Source of the DNA: Formicarius rufipectus | Lineage: Eukaryota > Chordata > Aves > Passeriformes > Formicariidae | Length of the DNA stretch: 64,000 nucleotides | Assembly (NCBI GenBank): GCA_013399695.1 | Contig: VXAU01003743.1 | Coordinates: forward strand, 317,055-381,054 | Direction: 5' to 3' | Part shown: positions 1 through 11,253 of the stretch, in pieces | Layout of the letters: every line of letters begins with the position of its first letter | Position numbering within the stretch: the stretch's first letter is position 1 | Made by a program: the position numbers and the translations under genes | The notes under the pieces: model-generated | Database searches by the model: none | What the model saw: only the letters and a program-made list of their open reading frames with translations | Told to the model about the DNA's origin: nothing

Positions 1-2534
1 TCGGGATGGCCAAATCAGCAGTTCTCTGATGAGGTTTTATACCCAAGGCTTTCAGGACTTCTCATCTGCTGTTCCTCTTTTATTTTTCCTGTCAGGAAAC
101 TTTTATTTTAACATGCCTTCTCCTTTTCTCCTCATAATCTGGTGTGTCATAATACATCTTGTTTATACCTTAAATCCTTCTTACCTGCCAAAATTTTTGA
201 TTTTTTTTTCTCCATTCTCATCCTCTGAACCAAAGCATTTTTATATTATTCTTTACCACAAATCAGCAGTGTTGTTTTTGTTCAAGATTTGGTAGATTTT
301 TTTTTTATTGCTTCTGTGAGGTGGGCATTTTAGTTACCTAGTTTTATGTAAAGGCAAAATTACAGTGGGATTTGGAAGCAGTAAGGCTCGTTTCTATCCA
401 CCTCAGCCTAATAGAAAATCTGTAGAAATATTGTGTGCAACTTTCTGGTGCTTTATTTGTAGATGAGAGTGCTAAGTTTAATTCATCTTCTACTTGAACA
501 GTCACCCTCAAGCTTTCTACTCCTATGCATATATATATATAAAGAAAAATCCTCATGGGGGCACTCTTGGTTTAAGCACAATGTTGAGGAGGTGCAGTTT
601 CATCTTGATTTTTTTCCTTTGTAGTACACTGACAAAAAAAGCCTAAGGAGCTCCTAGAATGACTTTCAAGTCACAGTTAAAAATAAGCTAAAATAAGTGT
701 TACATAAGGTAAAGGAGCTTCAATTCTATAGTTCTGGTATGAAGTAAATCTAATTATATAATGTCTGCTGCCAGAATTTCCACTTTCACTTAAAATAGGG
801 TCACAGTAGGAATGAAGGCTCATTATTGAGAAATTTGGTATTTAGTTAGCTTACATGTAGCATTGTTTTTCCTATTTCTTCTGCAACTACTATTTGTGTG
901 CGTGTGTGTAAAAGCAGGGGGAATAAGCTGTTGCTGTGGCAATGTATGTGGCGTTGTGGATTTCCTGCTGTTCCAGGCTACAACACACAACCCACAGTGA
1001 CAGGGAAAACTGGGATACTTATGGGAGGAATTGATTTGGTAATTTGCAGGAAGCTTCCTGCTTGTTGTTCATTTCCCAAACCCATGACAATGGAACTGAA
1101 ATGATTTCTAACCACCCTGGATGCTGGTAAGCTCCTTGAGCAGTTGGATTTCTTTGTTCTCATTATTAATAAGCACTGGGACAATGATTAGCTTTTCAAA
1201 GAGCAGACATTTAAACATACTATCTATCAGAACAATGCCATCACAAAGAAAAACTGGCCGTAAGTAAAGAAAATTACACAAAACCCCTCTTTTTGCCTTT
1301 TTTTTTTTGTCTTGCTTCAAGAGCTTTTAGTAGGTAAAACTGAACTATGTCATGGGCTCTTGAGTGAGAAATTCCTTCGAAGAAACAAGCCTTGTATTCT
1401 TCAACAAGAAGGATTAGCAGTTGCTAAATGCCTGACTAATTTCTTAAACACAGTCCTTGTGGCTGTTACAAAGGAAACTCCAGAACTCTAGATACTTCAG
1501 TGTCACAGCTTCCACTTAACTGCATCGAGACAGAAGCAGTAGAAGAAAGAACCAGACAGGGCAGAAGATGTGAGCTCAGAGCAGTTATGAAGTCAAGTCA
1601 GTCTGAATCATTTGCAAGGCTCTATTTCCACTCAGAGGAGAAGGAGCAGCTCTGAAACACTAAAAAAAGGCTCAAAAGCTTGGAGGGACGTCAGTCACCT
1701 CCTTAATGGAAGCAGGGCTGGGCTGGGTGAAGTCTCCATGGATCAGAAGTGCATAACTCGAGTCAGAGGTTACTCCTGGGCTGTTTCCACTATTAGTCTC
1801 CAAGCCCTCTGCAGCAGCCTCTGCTCTCCTGCCAGCTGCTCCCAGTTCTCTGTGCTCCACACGCAGCCAGGGTGGGAGCCTCAGCTCCAGCAGGGATCTC
1901 GGCAGGGGCAGGAGACCTCTCCGTGCTTCGGGATAATGATCATTATTACTGCCATCACCCCTCTCGGGTGACTGTCAGCCTAAACTATAGCACAAAATTG
2001 GCTGTCCTCGTTTGCTAATTAATTTTGTTTGTAAAATACTTCTCCGAGGGAGAGGGAATAAATGTTACCATTAAGGACTTAAATAGGCTTTCACATGAAA
2101 TACCATAACCAGCTGCAGGTCAGCAACAAACCATTCTTTGTTAAGGTGTTTGCCTTTTGCAGAGATACAGCCTGAACAAGCTGAATAATCTCATCCTTTT
2201 AAGGCAGACTGTTAAGGTGGACTAATTCTATGATCAAAAATATCCCATAGGTCATAGTAGCAGAAAGGGATAAATTTTAAGCTATGTATTATTTTAGTGT
2301 AGCATTTTCTGAAAAAAACATTTGAAAAAGGCTATGATGTTCTCCTAATTACAGTTAATATTTTATATATTTTTGACCTGTTACTAATATTTTAAACAGC
2401 CATAAGCAAAATTAAACCTTTTCCAACCCACACAAAAATTATCAAGCTGCAATCAAAACTGATACACACAGAAATCAGAATTCTAATCTTGGTTATTAAA
2501 AAAAAACCCAAATCCAACAATTCACAGGCTTCTT

Positions 2535-2690
2535 TCGTTTGGAAAAGATCTTTAAGATGGAGCCCAACCATTAACCCAGCACTGCCAAGGCCAGCACTAA
2601 ACCCTGTCCCCAAGTGGCACATCTCCATGTCTTAAATCCCTCCAGGGATGGTGACGACATCACTTCCCTGGGCAGCCTGTTTCAGCACTA
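2535..2690 (-). mobile_element. CR1 LINE fragment (3' part)
   Basis: The stretch from about 2538 (TTTGGAAAAGATCTTTAAGA) through CCATTAACCCAGCACTGCCA, CCAGGGATGGTG and CTTCCCTGGGCAGCCTGTT matches, from memory, the antisense of the conserved 3' region of chicken repeat 1 (CR1) LINEs. The element therefore lies on the minus strand with its 3' end to the left. The usual octamer-like tail is not visible and the 5' side stops near 2690, so this is an old, 5'-truncated copy with no coding capacity. CR1 is the dominant LINE of birds and reptiles. Confidence 0.85.
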
Positions 2691-4928
2691 ATTTTAGCAG
2701 CTTGTTTATTAATATTAGCATTAAAAAATCATTAGGGTATGAAATTGCTTTGTAATAGATAAAAGCAAACAAAAAACCCCACAAACCCAAACAATTGACA
2801 TGTCAGTATAAGCCTGAAATGACAAGGAAAAATGAGTCTTTTGCCACTAACCCTTAACTCAGGACTTGTGTTGCAGGGCAGCACATAAAAATCATGAGGT
2901 ACTGCAATGTTGTATGACCACCTTAGGAAAAAAATACAGCATTTTGTAGGTATATAAAGCTGGCAAGAAGAATCCACCCAAGGGAGATATTTAGACACTG
3001 GAAAGGAGCAGGCAGGAAATAGCTATTGATGACAGTGGTTCAGAAGAGCCTAAACTAAATGACCAAATGTGTCACTGGAGGTTCCAGCAGGAAAAAAATT
3101 AACTGCCATAGAAAAATACTTGAATGGCAAATTTTAAAGTGTGGTAGATTTGAGTGAAAAAGTGCCATATTTTACAGAGATGAACAGCATGAGGTAAGAA
3201 TTTCAATTTTGTGTTAACCTCCAATTAAATTGACAATTAAACTTGATGCCACAGTGGATTGAAATCTCTGGAATAAGTGCAAAGGGGTCTTACAGTGAAC
3301 AGTGGTCCCTGAAAAAGGTGTGAATGAAGAGGCTGTTCCCAGTTTTAGGTGACTCATGACCCACACTGTTACAGGAAGCTTCATTAGGAATTCTACCTAA
3401 TAAATGTAATCACCATTTTTTATCTGGCATTAGTTATTTTCCATATTAATTAGTTCAAATATTTTAATATTCGTCTTTTTCATGTAATGCTGTGAAAGAA
3501 TAACTTGTGTTTTCTTGTTCTACCAGCTTATCAAAAGATTTTCCCAAAGGCAAAATAGGGATATCTTAAAAGCTTTTAATTGTTTCTCTAGTATTTCATA
3601 GAGAGAAAAGCTGTTTTCAGACGTAAATAATTTGCCAAATAACCAGGGGTAAAATCAGACCTAAAAATGAATAGGATAATCCTGAGGGAGAGAGCTCAGA
3701 TGAACAGAGGTTTGAACAGAAATGACCCTATTACAAGTATATTCTTCGTGCTTTATGTTTTTTTCCTTCTTCTTGTGGGCATAACCAAGTCCACGCACAC
3801 AAATGGAAACCTCAATGAGCTGGATGGAGCCCATTTCTGTGTTTATGTCCTGACCTTGGGAAGATCCCAAATGCTGTCTCCAGTTGCAGAGGAATGCCTC
3901 CCTAATGAGACATGCTAACATCAAAGGTTAATGCAGGGCTCTGGAAGTTAATAACTCTTCCTGAGCTCAGGAATCTGGGTCTCATGGCAGCATCACCCAA
4001 GTTACTGGGGTCAAGTGACATCAGGACTGAAAACGTGGGTGAAAGTCGGGAGGCACCAGCCAGAGTCTGTGGCAGAGAACAGGGAGGCAGTTACCAGTGA
4101 CACGGTGCTGAGTGAAGGAGACCAAACTTCATGTGATAATAAAGCAAACCTGAGACAACTGGAGTCTGAAGGGCTGCAAAAGCCTTTCCCAAGGGTTACC
4201 AAACCTCCTGTGTTTTGCCAAGCTGAGTGGTGAGAGCGCTCTGTGCTCAAGGAAAGCGCCAGAGCAGAAGATCAGCCTCACATCCCTGTACCCCAGGGCC
4301 CCGAGATGGCACAGGGCTGCTGCTCCAGGCCTGTGCTGGCTTCCTGCAGCCACACAGCCAGCTGTGGGTGCTCACAGTGCTCCTCCTCGGCAGGGCAGAG
4401 GCACAGCGTGCCCTGGGATTCCTTGTTCTGAGCCACCGCACAGGAAACGCTGCTCGCACTGGCACGGGCTGGTTTGACAGAAGGCGTGTCTGCAAGAGCC
4501 TTTGCTCAGTCTCACTTCACTGGCCACGACAGGAGTTAGTACCAAAGCTATTGTACTGCTCACTGCTCTTCTTGCTGTAATGCTTAATGCTTCATGTTGG
4601 GGGGGGGTGGGGAATCTATTTTCTTTGTATGCAGCAAATAACAAAGGGGAATTCACCAACATTATTAGACAGTCTTGGAGATCGCAGATGACAGTCAGAA
4701 ACACAGATGAATGTTTTATTGGCCTAACAGGAAGAAAGAACTGTATGGTTAACTATTTCCCTGGCACTCTTTTAAGGTCTCATCCTATGGAGATACTTAG
4801 GAACAGCTATTCAATTTAAAAATCAAGATAAATACTTGGTTTATTTTTGATCACATCTGCTGACCTGACAGAGAAGCATCCTTCCTGCCACCTCAGCTGC
4901 TTGGAAAGAAACAAAAAGCTGTAGACAC

Positions 4929-5084
4929 CTCCCTCCTTGATGAATCCCAGTATTAAATGTAATACTTTCACCAGCTGTTTCACAGCTTGAGCACTGTCTG
5001 TGTAGTCTTTCAAGGAAAGTGTGGCTATGTTAGGTAGGCATGGCTGGAAATGGTCACTGCCTGTTCTTGCAATGAGCATTCTGC
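4929..5084 (-). other. Exon-like segment, minus strand (tentative)
   Basis: Read on the minus strand, an acceptor-like CTCCTGTCAG precedes a 156-nt open segment ending at a weak donor (GAG|GTGTCT). One frame reads a plausible peptide with the run LSLKDYTDSAQAVKQLVKVL. Its entry phase is compatible with the exon-like segment at 6867-6963. I do not recognise the protein. It may be chance, an unannotated gene or a non-coding transcript. Confidence 0.12.
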
Positions 5085-6866
5085 CTGACAGGAGATTGTG
5101 GTGCAGAGAACTGTCCTGGGTGGCAGATACCCACACAGGGTAACCTTTGTCTGCTGTCTCTATACTTATTTCTTGCTACTTGGTATAACTGGACACAAAT
5201 TATAAAATGACTGGGATCTGTAAAAAACCTTAAATAGACAATGTCAACTTTCCCCAAACCCCCACTGTTTTGTTCTTAATTCTTTCACTCAAAATACTCT
5301 GATTTTGAGGTTACTTACAGTTTTCTCACAAAGTTCCCTGAAAGTTGATGGGGGATTTTCGTCATGCAGAGCAGATGCTGTAGCAGGGGAGAAACTTTCC
5401 AGAATTGTTGTGGAATTTTCAGTTCTTTATTCATGTTATGGATGGACTTCCCCTTCTTTCCACTCCTATGCAACAAGAAGTAACTTTTTTGGTTCCTTTA
5501 GGAATTCCTAGCAATATTTAAAAACCGCAACCCCTCAGTGCCCTTACCCTTCCCTGTATTTCCCCATCTATTTCTATAGTCTTGGTTTGGTAGGGAAACA
5601 GCTTTGGGAGCAAACACAGGACAAGGAAGGTGACCCTCCTTGTCATTAGCGTGCAGTTTTCATTAGACACTGTCCTGTGAAGTCGGCCCATAATCAGAAA
5701 ATTCTAGTTTTGGCTGTGGTTTCATAACCCTGCTGTGCATCCCAAGCATCCACATTTGGTCTCTGTTTTTCCCCTTTTCTGGTGTCTCATCAGGCCAAGG
5801 CCTCTCAACACAGCAGGAAGCAAAACCAGCAGCAACAGCAGCGTCACCCCTTTGCTTGTGCAGGAGAGGAAGAGAAAACCACTGTCTCTTGCATCAGCTG
5901 AAAAGGGCAGGTTGTTTGCAAACTACTCCCCAAACTGTCCCTGGCTTACTGTGGGCAGGGCTCACCAGAAATCTTTTGACAAACTCTGACAAGGTGGGGC
6001 TGTACAGTTTTACTTTCCTGCTCTCTGCAGATTTAAGGCATCGCTTGGTGTTCTAGACTTTGTTTTTCAATTTTCATTTTGCAGCGGGCACAGGAAATGA
6101 TGCTATGAGCCAAACAAGTACCCTGAGAAGATGAAGGAACTGTAATTTGCAGATCTGGGCACAGGCCATTTATAATTTCCATACCTTCTGTGAGGAGGTA
6201 CCAAAGTAGATGGGGATGGTTTACCTGGACAAGAGCAAACACTGCTCTTCAAACAACAAGGTTAAGCTCTAAATCTGCTTTTCCAGAAGTAGTGGGCCAC
6301 ACACTGTGTTAAGTACTGACAGTTCTGTTCTAGAGAATGAGATATGAAACAAGGCTCTTCTCTGTGCATTTTTTCAAATTATAAAAAGGATAACTTTCTA
6401 GTTCCAGGATATTCCTGAATAAACATTCTTAGAATAGTTAAAACTATTAAAACTCCAGTTTAATAATAATAATGTTTCTCGGTCAGTTAACTTCAGTTGT
6501 CAACTTCCTCAGCTGGTGCTGAATTGTAATAACAACCTTCTGGGGTTTATCACTGTTAAGTAGAGTCATTAGACTTGCTTTTAGGAGCCTTCCCAGGTAA
6601 AAAGTGCTCAAACTATGCAGCCAAATACATCACAACCTACAGGTTATAGTGATGTTGCCCCACCACTTGAGGGAGAGTTGTGATTTCTGTTTCCTAGATC
6701 AATACTCCTGACAGCTACACTAAAAATGGAAACCTTCCATATTCAGTTTGGGATCAGAAGAACAACTCAAAAGACAAACATTTTAACTCCTTCCAAGGGT
6801 TGTCCGCAAAGAAGGGCTCAGCCATCAAAGGCTGGCAGCTGCCTGTCCTGGGGTGAGTTGACTCAC

Positions 6867-6963
6867 CTCTCTGAGGTGGCTGCAGTCCAGTTTCTTCTGG
6901 CTCTGACTCCACTGCAAGCATCAGCCCTGGCAGAGACTCATCCTGGTCCATGACTGTGTGTAC
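6867..6963 (-). other. Exon-like segment, minus strand (tentative)
   Basis: On the minus strand CCCTCATTTTCAG is a good acceptor and CAGAGAG|GTGAGT a strong donor, bounding 97 nt. Only one of three frames is open. It contains ATG and an acidic peptide (MDQDESLPGLMLAVESEPEE). I recognise no family. The splice signals are better than the coding evidence, so a non-coding RNA exon is as likely as a protein exon. Confidence 0.15.
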
Positions 6964-8409
6964 CTGAAAATGAGGGAAATGTTCTTACACTGGGTGGAAC
7001 AAAGTGTAAGCTACAGAAACTTTGGGGCTTCTCCACAGGTTTTCAGGGCTCTCAGACTTAAACCCAACCAAACCAAAACTGAAATTAAAACTCCTTTGAC
7101 TGTTTCTGAAGAGCTTTTCTGACATTTTCTCTTTTGATGTTTCCGGTTCAAATAGGGAACTGTAAATCATCTGAGATAACACAGATGATGAGGCATTTCA
7201 TTCTGCAATATTGCCTAAATATATACTCTAAAATATATCTAAAATCTATTCTGCAGGAACAGCAATCAACAGCCGTGCTGAGCACACAGGCCAACTGGGT
7301 GATGTGAATGGAAGCAAAAAACATCTAAAACTCTTTAATCCCATTTTTAATGTCATGGAATCTCAGTATAAATGTTTTTCACGAGCCAGCTGGTGTTACT
7401 AACACGTGACTACTACAAGGGTTATCAACTCCTAGTAGCCAGTCTCTAATTCCTAGAAATTGCTTAATGCCAAAGTCATTACTGGCTAATTAGAGCCTGC
7501 CAGGAACAAACTGACAGGCATGGGGAGTTCCGTGGCATTGTGGGCACAGTGGCGTGTTTAGAGACTGTTGCCAGACACAGGGAGTGCAGTGGTTGGTTGG
7601 TCAGGCTGGTACAAAAATGCTTTTGTAGCTGCCTTTAAGGGCTGGGGGTTTATTGGCAGTTTTTTCACCCATGGATCACCAGGTTCTTATTCAGAACCAA
7701 GACTGCAGGGTTCTCCTTTGCCCATCCTTATTTGTGCTTTGAGTTCACTCCGAAGATATAGTTCAGGAGGGAAGGACCTGATTTTTGCTGAAAAAGTACA
7801 ACTGTGAAAATCAAAACAGTCACTTAACTATGCAACACTGTTTAAAAAAAATCCCAATATTTTAAGGTCTGCAATTTATTTTTCTAATCCGTTACTTAGA
7901 CATTCCTCATGGGAAGAAGGTCATGATTGGAATTCTTTTTCTTTTTCAATCTCGGACCATTAGGACAAATAGTATATCCAGTATTTGGGTTAAGAAAAAA
8001 ATAATCTGTTTAGCTGTTACTTTATGTTTTGCAAAAGGACTGAATTTCAGTCATTTTTACTGCAATGTTTTGTGGCTTGTTGTGGTTTTTTTATTACTGT
8101 TAGAGCAAAACTAAAGGTATTGGGGAAAATGCAGCTGCTGGTTAATTCATAATATACAGAATCAAAGCTGGGTGCAGTTGGAGATTTTGTAAGGTGCTTT
8201 GTCAATAAACTGCACAATGTATGAAGCAGATGCAGCCCTGTGTGCCATTGCAGGATTGGAGATTGGAAGCACAAGGGGCAGGAGGTGGCTCAGGGAAGGG
8301 ACAGTGGCTCAGGCCAGCACACTGCCTGTCATGCTCTGCTTCCCCATGAAACCTCTCCAGGAAGCTGGACTTTGCCTTGATGTGGGTGTCTGGATTCCAC
8401 CTCCTGAGG

Positions 8410-9290
8410 GGAAAACCTCCTTTATTCCCCAAAGGGGAATGGGAGAGCATCTCCCTCACAGGCACTTTTATTCCCCAAAGGGGAGTAGAAGAGCACCTCT
8501 TCTTCCCATGCCTTTTCCCTCACAGACACCTTTATTTCTTAAAAGGAGAATGGAAGAACATGTTTTTCCTGCCCTTTTCCCCTCAAGGTCACCCTTATTG
8601 CCCAAAGGGGAATGGAAAAGCAGGTCCCTCCCTCCCACAAGTATTTCCCTCACAGGCATCTCTGTTCTCCTCAGAGGAATGGAGACTCTCCTGTGCCAGG
8701 TTTTGCCCTCATGGGCACCTTTCTTCTCTAAAATGGGGAATGGAAGATCATCTTCCTCCATCCCGTGACTAGTTTTTCTCCTCATGAGCACCTTTATTCT
8801 TCAAGAGGGGAATGGAAGAGCAACTCCCTCTCACCCTTTTCCCCTCACGGGCACCTTTATTCCCCAAAGAGGGCAATGGAAAAGCATCTCCTTCCCACCT
8901 TTTTCCCCTCACGGGCACCTTTATTCCACAAATAGAGCAATGGAAGAGCATTTTCTTCCCTCCCTCACACTCTTTTCCCCTCAGGGGCACCTTTATTCCC
9001 CGAAGAGGGGAATGGAAGAGCATTTCCCTCCCATGCTGAGCTTTCCTTTCACAGGCACCTTTATTTCTCAGTGGGGAATGGAAAAGCATCTCCTTTTCCC
9101 ATGCTGAGCTTTCCCCTCACAGACACATTTATACCCCAAAGGGCAATGGAAAAGCATCCCCTTCCCACCTTTTTCCCCTCACGGGCACCTTTATTCTCCC
9201 GAGGGAAGCGCAGAATGTCCCTCCCGCGATGAGCTTTCCCCTCAGGGGCGCGTTCATCCCTCCTCACGGAATGGAAGCGCCTCTCCCTCG
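8410..9290. repeat. Tandem array, block A (about 58-74 bp units)
   Basis: About fourteen degenerate copies of one unit, marked by GGCACCTTTATTCCCC at roughly 8461, 8524, 8586, 8653, 8711, 8785, 8848, 8912, 8984, 9052, 9121, 9182 and 9244, after a first partial copy near 8417. Each unit contains an inverted repeat of type TTCCCC-AAA-GGGGAA, then ATGGAAGAGCATCTCC and a pyrimidine-rich stretch. Spacing varies from 58 to 74 bp, so this is a degenerate minisatellite. The overlapping ORFs on both strands here come from the repeat composition and are not genes. Confidence 0.92.
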
Positions 9291-9715
9291 CTGGCACCTT
9301 CATCGCTCGGGAGGTAAGAGGAGGAGCCTTTCCCTGAGAAACACATTTATCATCGAGAGGTGAGAAGAGCTTTTCCCCGAGAGGCACATTTTATGCCTCA
9401 GGAGGTGAATAGAGGAGCCTTTCCCTGAGGAGCACATTTATCCCTCGGGACACGAGAAGAACTTTTCCCCGAGGGGGGCACATTTATTGCCGAGGAGGGG
9501 AGCGGAGGAGCCTTTCACTGAGGGGGCACATTTATTGCCCGGGAAGTGAATAGAGGAGCCTTTCCATGAGGAGCACATTTATCCCTCGGGAGAGGCAAGG
9601 AAGAGCCTTTCCCTGAGGGGGCACGTTTATTCCTCGGGAGGTGAATAGAACCACCTCTCCCTGAGGGGGCGCGTTTATTGCCGGGGAGCGGAGTGGAGGA
9701 GCCTTTCCCTGAGGG
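9291..9715. repeat. Tandem array, block B (about 47 bp units)
   Basis: Nine units of 43-49 bp, marked by CACATTTA or variants at 9342, 9385, 9433, 9479, 9527, 9574, 9623 and 9670. The unit is visibly the block A unit shortened by about 15-20 bp and richer in G+C: TTTATTCCTCGGGAGGTGAA, then TAGAGGAGCCTTTCCCTGAG and GGGGCACG. The inverted repeat persists in altered form (CCTC-GG-GAGG). Confidence 0.92.
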
Positions 9716-10009
9716 AGGCACATTTACCGTCAGGGAGGTGACCATCCACCCCTTGTCCCCCCTCAGGGCACATTTACCCTCAGGGAGGAGACCATCCACC
9801 GCTGTCCCCTCAGGGCACATTTACCCTCAGGGAGGTGACCATCCACCCCCTGTCCCACCTTAGGGCACATTTACCCTTAGGGAGGTGACCATCCACCCCC
9901 TCTCCCACCTTAGGGCACATTTACCCTCAGGGAGGTGACCATACACCCCCTGTCCACCCTCTGGGAGGTGACCATTCACCGCTGTCCCCTCAGGGCACAT
10001 TTACCCTCA
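9716..10009. repeat. Tandem array, block C (about 50 bp units), runs into gap
   Basis: CACATTTA recurs at 9719, 9769, 9816, 9866, 9916 and 9996, that is 50, 47, 50, 50 and 80 bp apart. The unit is CACATTTACCCTCAGGGAGG, then TGACCATCCACCCCCTGTCC. The 80-bp step contains an extra partial unit (CTCTGGGAGGTGACCATTCA). The array is cut off by the run of Ns, so its true length is unknown. Confidence 0.92.
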
Positions 10010-10331
10010 NNNNNNNNNNNNNNNNNNNNNNNNNNNNNNNNNNNNNNNNNNNNNNNNNNNNNNNNNNNNNNNNNNNNNNNNNNNNNNNNNNNNNNNNNNN
10101 NNNNNNNNNNNNNNNNNNNNNNNNNNNNNNNNNNNNNNNNNNNNNNNNNNNNNNNNNNNNNNNNNNNNNNNNNNNNNNNNNNNNNNNNNNNNNNNNNNNN
10201 NNNNNNNNNNNNNNNNNNNNNNNNNNNNNNNNNNNNNNNNNNNNNNNNNNNNNNNNNNNNNNNNNNNNNNNNNNNNNNNNNNNNNNNNNNNNNNNNNNNN
10301 NNNNNNNNNNNNNNNNNNNNNNNNNNNNNNN
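10010..10331. other. Assembly gap (322 Ns)
   Basis: Unbroken Ns lie between the tandem array and the CpG island. The gap sits where a repeat meets very high GC, a typical failure point of short-read assembly, so its size is unlikely to be exact. A further single N is at 10559. Any first non-coding exon or part of the promoter could be hidden here. Confidence 0.99.
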
Positions 10332-10800
10332 TGCCCCCCTCAGCCGCACCGCGCGCGCGCCCTGCGGCGCCGCCCCGCCCTCCGCGCCCCTCAGCGCGGC
10401 GGAGGGATCCGCGGCGGAGGGATCGGTGCTCGCCTCGGTGGAGAGGGAGGGAAGAGCAGCGGGCAGAGCGATGCGGCGCGGCCGGGAGGGCTGAGCAGAG
10501 GCGGCCCCGCTGCGGGCACAGCGGCGGTGCGGAGCGGGCACAGCCTGCGGAGGCGGGGNGGGGGGGTGTGTGTGTGTGGGAGCGGCGGGGGAAGGGCGAG
10601 GCTGCGGGGCCGGGCGGCGTGTGTGCGGGGTGGAAGAGGGAAGGGGGTGGAAAAGGGAAGCGGTTTAAAATAGCATCCCCCGGCGCGGCCGCGGGCGGGT
10701 GCGTGTCCGTGTCCGTGCCATTGCGGGAGCTCCGCTGAGGCCGCAGCCTGAAGGGCTGGGCTGTGTGAGGGGCTCTGCCCTCGCCCGCCTCGGGGGCTTT
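10332..10800 (+). promoter_or_regulatory. CCDC88A: CpG island / probable CCDC88A promoter
   Basis: Extremely G+C-rich and CpG-dense sequence directly after the gap, with many GCGGCGG and CGCGCG clusters, GGGCGG-like (Sp1-type) motifs and a GTGTGTGTGTGTG run near 10567. It lies 450-900 bp upstream of the Girdin start codon. An AT-rich TTTAAAATA at 10664-10672 stands out in the island and could act as a TATA-like element, but the transcription start cannot be fixed from sequence. The position suits a broad housekeeping-type promoter; divergent transcription is possible but unproven. Confidence 0.75.
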
Positions 10801-11133
10801 TTTTTTGTGTGGGGAAGGGGCAGGATGAGCTTGCCGAGTTTTGCTGGAATTCCTCCCTCCTTTCTGAAGCGCTGCCGCGGCTGAAGCGGATTTTTCCTTC
10901 CTCTCTTTTTTTTTTTTTTTTGTCTGATGCAGAATCCCAGTAGCTGGGCAGCCTCCCTCTTTTCTTTCCTTCCTGCCTTCCAGCCCTCCGCTGTGTCGGC
11001 AGGGAGAGGCATCGATGGAGAGGCTCAAATACGCCTAGATGGACTTCCAGATGCATTTTTTTCGTGAAAGAGGAAGATAATCCCGCTTGCCGCTGCACTG
11101 ACTTTTTTATTGCTGTTGCATCGCCTGGTGAAA

Positions 11134-11157
11134 ATGGGGTTCCCTCGCTCCAGCTGA
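11134..11157 (+). promoter_or_regulatory. uORF in strong Kozak context (7 codons)
   Basis: ATG at 11134 has A at -3 and G at +4, the strongest start context in the leader, and encodes MGFPRSS before TGA at 11155-11157. A scanning ribosome should initiate here often, so it would reduce Girdin translation unless reinitiation is efficient over the 96 nt to the main ATG. Confidence 0.5.
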
Positions 11158-11231
11158 ATCCCCGGAGCGTTCCAGAGTTGCTGCAGTGAAGGACTTCCCT
11201 CATTTCTTTTTGCGTCGGGGGAGCTGCATTG

Positions 11232-11252
11232 ATGTTGACCATTTCTTTGTAA
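11232..11252 (+). promoter_or_regulatory. uORF ending 1 nt before the main start
   Basis: ATG at 11232 opens a six-codon reading frame (MLTISL) closed by TAA at 11250-11252. The Girdin ATG begins at 11254, one base later and in a different frame. The uATG context is weak (T at -3). The geometry suggests leaky scanning or termination-coupled restart at the main codon. Confidence 0.55.
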
Positions 11253-11253
11253 A

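Larger units (their letters stand above)
1..8409. other. Intergenic DNA upstream of CCDC88A
   Basis: AT-rich non-coding sequence. Open reading frames here are all under about 120 codons, with no recognisable domain and no consistent exon chain. I looked on the minus strand for exons of CFAP36, the expected divergent neighbour in mammals, and recognised none. Contents I can support are a CR1 fragment near 2535-2690 and two weak minus-strand exon-like segments, listed separately. The rest holds only short A/T runs and small simple repeats such as TAATAATAATAAT near 6463. Confidence 0.75.
10801..11253 (+). promoter_or_regulatory. CCDC88A: 5' leader of CCDC88A with several uORFs
   Basis: Sequence between the CpG island and the main ATG, contiguous with coding exon 1. 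It has a T-run at about 10904-10921 and at least four short upstream ORFs: 11015-11038 (MERLKYA), 11039-11080 (MDFQMHFFRERGR), 11134-11157 (MGFPRSS) and 11232-11252 (MLTISL). Which of them are in the mRNA depends on the unmapped transcription start. An acceptor-like TCTGATGCAG at 10921-10930 leaves open a spliced leader. Confidence 0.6.

Noticed and set aside
4599..4612. G-run as a quadruplex
   Set aside because: A single interrupted G-run, not four G-tracts with loops.
1..8409. Exons of CFAP36, the expected upstream neighbour
   Set aside because: I compared the minus-strand ORFs with the protein as I remember it and found no match; it may lie further upstream.
8199..9107. Several overlapping 100-190 codon ORFs on both strands
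   Set aside because: They lie in the tandem array. Repeating units without stops open many frames at once; the peptides merely repeat and have no domain.
9515..9863. ORFs with PSG/PPQGK-type repeats
   Set aside because: Translations of blocks B and C of the minisatellite, open on both strands.
8410..10009. CRISPR-like array
   Set aside because: Units are degenerate and contiguous without unique spacers, in a vertebrate genome; it is a minisatellite.
9935..11242. ORFs of 183-350 codons across the gap
   Set aside because: They span the run of Ns and the CpG island; low-complexity Arg/Pro/Ala translation of GC-rich DNA.
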